Source of the DNA: a virus
Virus record (IMG/VR): IMGVR_UViG_3300022874_000045
Span: 1-25,169 of that record
Reading direction: 5' to 3' (one strand)
DNA: 25,169 bases
In this document: positions 22,363 to 25,169 of the stretch, in pieces
Numbering within the stretch: position 1 is the first letter of the stretch
Layout of the letters: every line of letters starts with the position of its first letter
Program-made: the position numbers and the translations under genes
The notes under the pieces: model-generated
Databases searched by the model: none
Seen by the model: the letters and a program-made list of their open reading frames with translations, nothing else
What the model was told of the DNA's origin: nothing

Positions 22363-23549
22363 TAAGGAGTGCCCCCTTCGATAGACCCAACACCGATCTT
22401 AGAGACTGCATCCCCAATAGAAGTAAGATCAGGATACGAATCAGTCCTGCGCTCTACAAATTCACAAAGATCAGAAACTGCTTTATTTCTTAAGCTAATA
22501 CGCTGCACAATCATTTCAGTAACTAATTTCCAAATACTTTCTTGAGCTGTAAACTTTTTCGTTTGCTTATCTGCCATCGCATCATAAAGCAGTTTTTCAA
22601 GAGTTAACCGGGCCTGATACATCCTTGTGTTTGCTTGGGTCTTATAAGAATAGATCATCTCTTTAATTTGTGTTTGGAAGCTACTCATTCGAGACAATAA
22701 TCCGCTCTGGTAACTGGCCAGCTTCTCCTGAAGTGCCATTTTCTGTTTGGCCGTAACATCATCAACAACCAAAAGAGCACGGCTTCGTTCTCGTTCAATC
22801 CCGGCGTTCGTTGAGCTTACGATAGTAGTATTGTAAAGTCCTTTTGTAGTTAACGAACCAGAAACTTTAGCCAATTCTGAGTCAAAACGGGCATTTATTT
22901 CTGCCTTTTGAGACGTTTCAAAATCATTAATAATTCCGGTCGTTATTGACAAAAGGCCGGACAAAGCCGTTGTTTCCGTTGACAAGAAAGAGTTAACCAG
23001 GGCTGTCTCATCAGTATCTAACGTGGTCAAAGTGGTCTCTTCGAGATCCAACATATCACTCAAAGACGCCCGGACTTTAGCCTCAAAAGCGGTAAGATCT
23101 GAATCAAAACCGTCTATAATTGTCTGAAGAGCTACCGCATTCGTACCACCAATCGGGTCCATGAGTGTAAATTCTTCCTCAATGGAGTCGATTATTTTCT
23201 TATACAAATCAATAGCATAGTCATACCGCTGATCGTTAAGTTTGCGACCTTCATTGTATGCAGTAGTATAATCAGCAGTTAAAGCTTTAAGAGCCTTCTG
23301 GCTGTCAATTCTGGTACGCTTCAAATAGTAGTACCGATTTACAATCGGGGCCTCTCCGTCATAGGTTATAGAAGAGCTTGATGTATGGTAAATTTCCCAA
23401 CCTTGAGCCACAAGCCAGCCGATTATATTTGGATCTGAAGTGGACATCTTTTCGAGAATGTACCACCCGTCCACAGCCGGGTCTGGCAGGTCATCCGGAG
23501 GACTTATATCATCTGGATATTTAATTTTTTCCATGCCTGTTGTTGCCAT
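22362..23549 (-). CDS. Hypothetical helical virion-type protein
   Basis: Not recognised. After a Pro/Asp-rich start (PDDISPPDDLPDP) the 395-aa protein has a short domain with GWYILEKM and IGWLVAQGWEIYH (about 28-55). From residue 80 to the end it is almost entirely helical, with Thr/Ser/Leu-rich stretches (LTTLDTDETALVNSFLS) and long coiled-coil-like segments (LTLEKLLYDAMADKQTKKF). One Cys (near 365), no signal peptide. AAGGA precedes the ATG by about a dozen bases. It may be an internal or tail rod protein. Coupled by one base to the following 154-aa gene. Confidence 0.6.
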   Translation of the reverse strand: MATTGMEKIKYPDDISPPDDLPDPAVDGWYILEKMSTSDPNIIGWLVAQGWEIYHTSSSSITYDGEAPIVNRYYYLKRTRIDSQKALKALTADYTTAYNEGRKLNDQRYDYAIDLYKKIIDSIEEEFTLMDPIGGTNAVALQTIIDGFDSDLTAFEAKVRASLSDMLDLEETTLTTLDTDETALVNSFLSTETTALSGLLSITTGIINDFETSQKAEINARFDSELAKVSGSLTTKGLYNTTIVSSTNAGIERERSRALLVVDDVTAKQKMALQEKLASYQSGLLSRMSSFQTQIKEMIYSYKTQANTRMYQARLTLEKLLYDAMADKQTKKFTAQESIWKLVTEMIVQRISLRNKAVSDLCEFVERRTDSYPDLTSIGDAVSKIGVGSIEGGTP

Positions 23550-23564
23550 AATAAAATCCTTATT

Positions 23565-24404
23565 TTAAAGTGAAAATTGGTGAATTTTATAATTCGTGAG
23601 ATAAGAACAATACAGCTTAGTTCCGTCATCTTTAAAAGCAGGACCTCTAAAAGAATAACCCGGGTTCAAACTGTTTGAATCATAGGTAGCGGTAGAAATA
23701 TCCCATGGTGTTGATAATGTGTGCTGGTAAATAATATTGCCAGCATTAGTAAACAGTTTCTCGCCGTCAGCACTTATCCACACCCCATAAGGGTTTAAAG
23801 TATAGGTCGCATGACTGTAAGACTTAGAGTCGTATGCAGCCGTGCTTAAATCCCATGCAGCTGTCATACTGTATTGAAATATTTTATCTTCAGAAGAACA
23901 CCCCAAATAAAACTTTAAACCATCATAACTCAAACAGACTGCACGAACTTGAGACACCTGGGTTCCAGCGTCATAGCCGCTTCCATTTAAAGACCTTGTA
24001 GGTAGGTCCCATGCAGAGGACAGGTCCCATCTTTCTATATGACCATCATACTTAAAAATAATGACCTTTGTGCCATCAAGTGAGAATTTGGCGTTCATAG
24101 GTGGTTGGTTTACAGAAGGAGAGAAGTTAGTAGTAGACGCTGATGTGTAGGTAGCGGTAGAAATATCCCATGGTATTGATAATGTGTAACAGTAGATATA
24201 GTTACCAGTAGAAACTAACAGTAAATACTTTCCATCGTGACTAAAACTAAACCCTGCAAAATAGCCATAACTGGCTATTTTAGCTTGCCAGTCTAATGTT
24301 TTAGAGTCCGCAGAAGCCGTAGACACATTACCACCTGTCCATTCCGGAGGAGTGTAATCGTCGCTAACCCTAAACGCTTTCCTTCTATTCGGTAAAATTA
24401 CCAT
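23565..24404 (-). CDS. Beta-propeller repeat protein of the virion region
   Basis: A 279-aa protein made of five repeats of about 45-50 residues. Each has a strand with (F/L/I)-x-x-DG-x-(K)-(F/L/V), then I-x-x-(Y/R)-x-(L/M), and a closing loop such as PWDISTATY or AWDLSTAAY. This is the pattern of YncE/WD40-type propellers with 4-strand blades. A blade-like fragment DSKTLDWQ near the start and the last blade ending IHQFSL could close the ring together. Such repeats occur in phage tail or receptor-contact proteins and bind ligands or partners at the hub. It overlaps the upstream structural gene by seven bases and precedes the 395-aa gene. The ligand cannot be read from sequence. Confidence 0.75.
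   Translation of the reverse strand: MVILPNRRKAFRVSDDYTPPEWTGGNVSTASADSKTLDWQAKIASYGYFAGFSFSHDGKYLLLVSTGNYIYCYTLSIPWDISTATYTSASTTNFSPSVNQPPMNAKFSLDGTKVIIFKYDGHIERWDLSSAWDLPTRSLNGSGYDAGTQVSQVRAVCLSYDGLKFYLGCSSEDKIFQYSMTAAWDLSTAAYDSKSYSHATYTLNPYGVWISADGEKLFTNAGNIIYQHTLSTPWDISTATYDSNSLNPGYSFRGPAFKDDGTKLYCSYLTNYKIHQFSL
23683..24187 (-). repeat. Near-identical 40-bp repeats in the propeller gene
   Basis: The 40-base stretches at 23683-23722 and 24148-24187 differ at a single base (39 of 40 identical). They encode equivalent blade-closing segments (S-x-PWDISTATY). The rest of these blades has diverged more, so the match suggests recent copying or gene conversion between blades. Confidence 0.85.
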
Positions 24405-25169
24405 GCTGACACCGTATTAGTTTTTTTATACTGAATTAAAATACCAAGAACATATGCGTTTACATCCATAGCTGCACCAGCGCCAGCATAATCGTAATCC
24501 CTTGTTAATTTAAAATGGACCAGATTTCCCAACGCAGGAGTGTTGCTAACGGTTAAAGCTGAGCTCGCATCTGTAATGTGAAGATCGTTGTCTGCAATAG
24601 CTTGGTCGGCCACAACTATACCTGTCCCCAAAACAGCGTCTAAAGCATCGTCGTCCGCCCTCGCTCCGGCAGCAAGACTAAACCCCACATATTCGTCAGC
24701 GTTTGCGTCAGCGTGTCCGGGTGCCCAGTAGAGTTTATATTTTACAGTGCTTCGATCCCACGAAGGAGGCATAACGATATCAAACTCTGCGTTATCATCT
24801 GCGCTGGCCCCGGCAAACGTCATCACATCATGAGACATATCGTTTGTGCCATACTCAACTGTCTCTGCTGTCGCGCCCGCTGTTTCGCTTGGAATTAAAG
24901 CCCCTGCAGGAATATAGATTTCATCATACTCGGTATCTAAAAAAGCCTTAAGGTTATCCAGTGTCAACTCCTTAACAACGCTTCCATCTGCGCTGTCCTG
25001 AACAGCCAAAATATCACCTCCAATTGCAGTAGTTTTAGCAGCTGCGGCTAAGAATTGCGCCCAGATATACGTCCAAACCCTGCCCATAGTACACTTAACG
25101 TTTGTACCACCAGCACCGTCGTCAACGATAATTAGATCGGCAGTAACGAGGTCGGCTCCAATGTCGGCT
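24398..25169 (-). CDS. Virion appendage or tail-fiber-like protein, 5' end outside the window
   Basis: The frame is open from its TAA at 24398 to the right edge, so the ATG at 25087 is probably internal and the true start lies beyond the window. The extra upstream residues include LIIVDDGAGGTN, and after MGRVWTYIWAQF comes GDILAVQDSADGSVVKELTL. These are two copies of the D-x-h-h-V-x-D-x-A-x-G-x-x-x-K type motif, common in phage structural proteins that tether appendages. The C-terminal 150 residues form a beta-rich domain (KYKLYWAPGHADANADEYVG, DDDALDAVLG, LHITDASSALTV, ending VNAYVLGILIQYKK) found in many phage structural proteins. Its stop overlaps the propeller start by seven bases. Receptor binding is possible but not shown. 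Confidence 0.7.
   Translation of the reverse strand, partial: ADIGADLVTADLIIVDDGAGGTNVKCTMGRVWTYIWAQFLAAAAKTTAIGGDILAVQDSADGSVVKELTLDNLKAFLDTEYDEIYIPAGALIPSETAGATAETVEYGTNDMSHDVMTFAGASADDNAEFDIVMPPSWDRSTVKYKLYWAPGHADANADEYVGFSLAAGARADDDALDAVLGTGIVVADQAIADNDLHITDASSALTVSNTPALGNLVHFKLTRDYDYAGAGAAMDVNAYVLGILIQYKKTNTVSAW

Overview
The window looks like part of a double-stranded DNA tailed bacteriophage or prophage. Genes are tightly packed, with overlaps of 1 to 17 bases, Shine-Dalgarno-led starts and no rRNA or tRNA. The gene set is phage-specific: a Gp157-family protein, a DUF669-type protein, a PD-(D/E)XK exonuclease with cysteine cluster, a RecA-like ATPase, a RusA-like resolvase, a primase-polymerase fused to a DUF3987-like ATPase, and a giant 2148-residue virion-type protein. 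The host cannot be named from the sequence. Base composition is roughly mid-40s percent GC by eye. The giant ejection-type protein makes a short-tailed (podovirus-like) virion likely, but this is inference because capsid, portal and terminase genes lie outside the window.

Layout. (1) Bases 48-1339, the only rightward genes: a short serine recombinase coupled by ATGA to a helical protein of unknown function. (2) Bases 1340-1481: a convergent non-coding gap with three copies of an 11-bp repeat and a 9-bp-arm palindrome. (3) Bases 13023 down to 1482: one long leftward replication and recombination operon. In transcription order it holds a 73-aa protein, a Sak4/RecA-like ATPase interrupted by an intein, DUF669-type protein, Gp157, Cas4/RecB-type nuclease, a 57-aa protein, a permuted papain-fold (YiiX-like) hydrolase, two small exported-looking proteins, a 58-aa basic protein, SF2 helicase, prim-pol/DUF3987 protein, a 67-aa protein, a MerR-like HTH protein, a 122-aa protein, a RusA-like nuclease and a 71-aa protein. 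Three of these are cases where simple ORF calling misleads: the 57- and 58-aa genes are very short, and the TTR-like gene most likely starts at an internal Met. (4) Bases 13024-13199: a promoter candidate followed by a strong bidirectional terminator-like hairpin, between the structural genes and the replication operon. (5) Bases 25169 down to 13200: leftward virion genes, namely a 5'-truncated appendage protein running off the right edge, a five-bladed beta-propeller-like protein, several unknown structural proteins, a coiled-coil protein with a 27-aa repeat, and the giant protein carrying an HExxH metalloprotease-like motif.

How they fit together (inference): helicase, prim-pol and DUF3987-type ATPase would start and drive phage DNA replication. 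Nuclease, RecA-like ATPase and DUF669-type protein would make the recombination machinery, with RusA resolving branches. The recombinase may integrate or resolve the genome near the repeat array. The right-hand genes build the particle and its DNA-ejection apparatus. The most notable single feature is the intein inside the ATPase P-loop. It begins with Ala and carries the Trp/Cys/Thr set diagnostic of the rare class 3 splicing mechanism, together with an intact-looking LAGLIDADG endonuclease.
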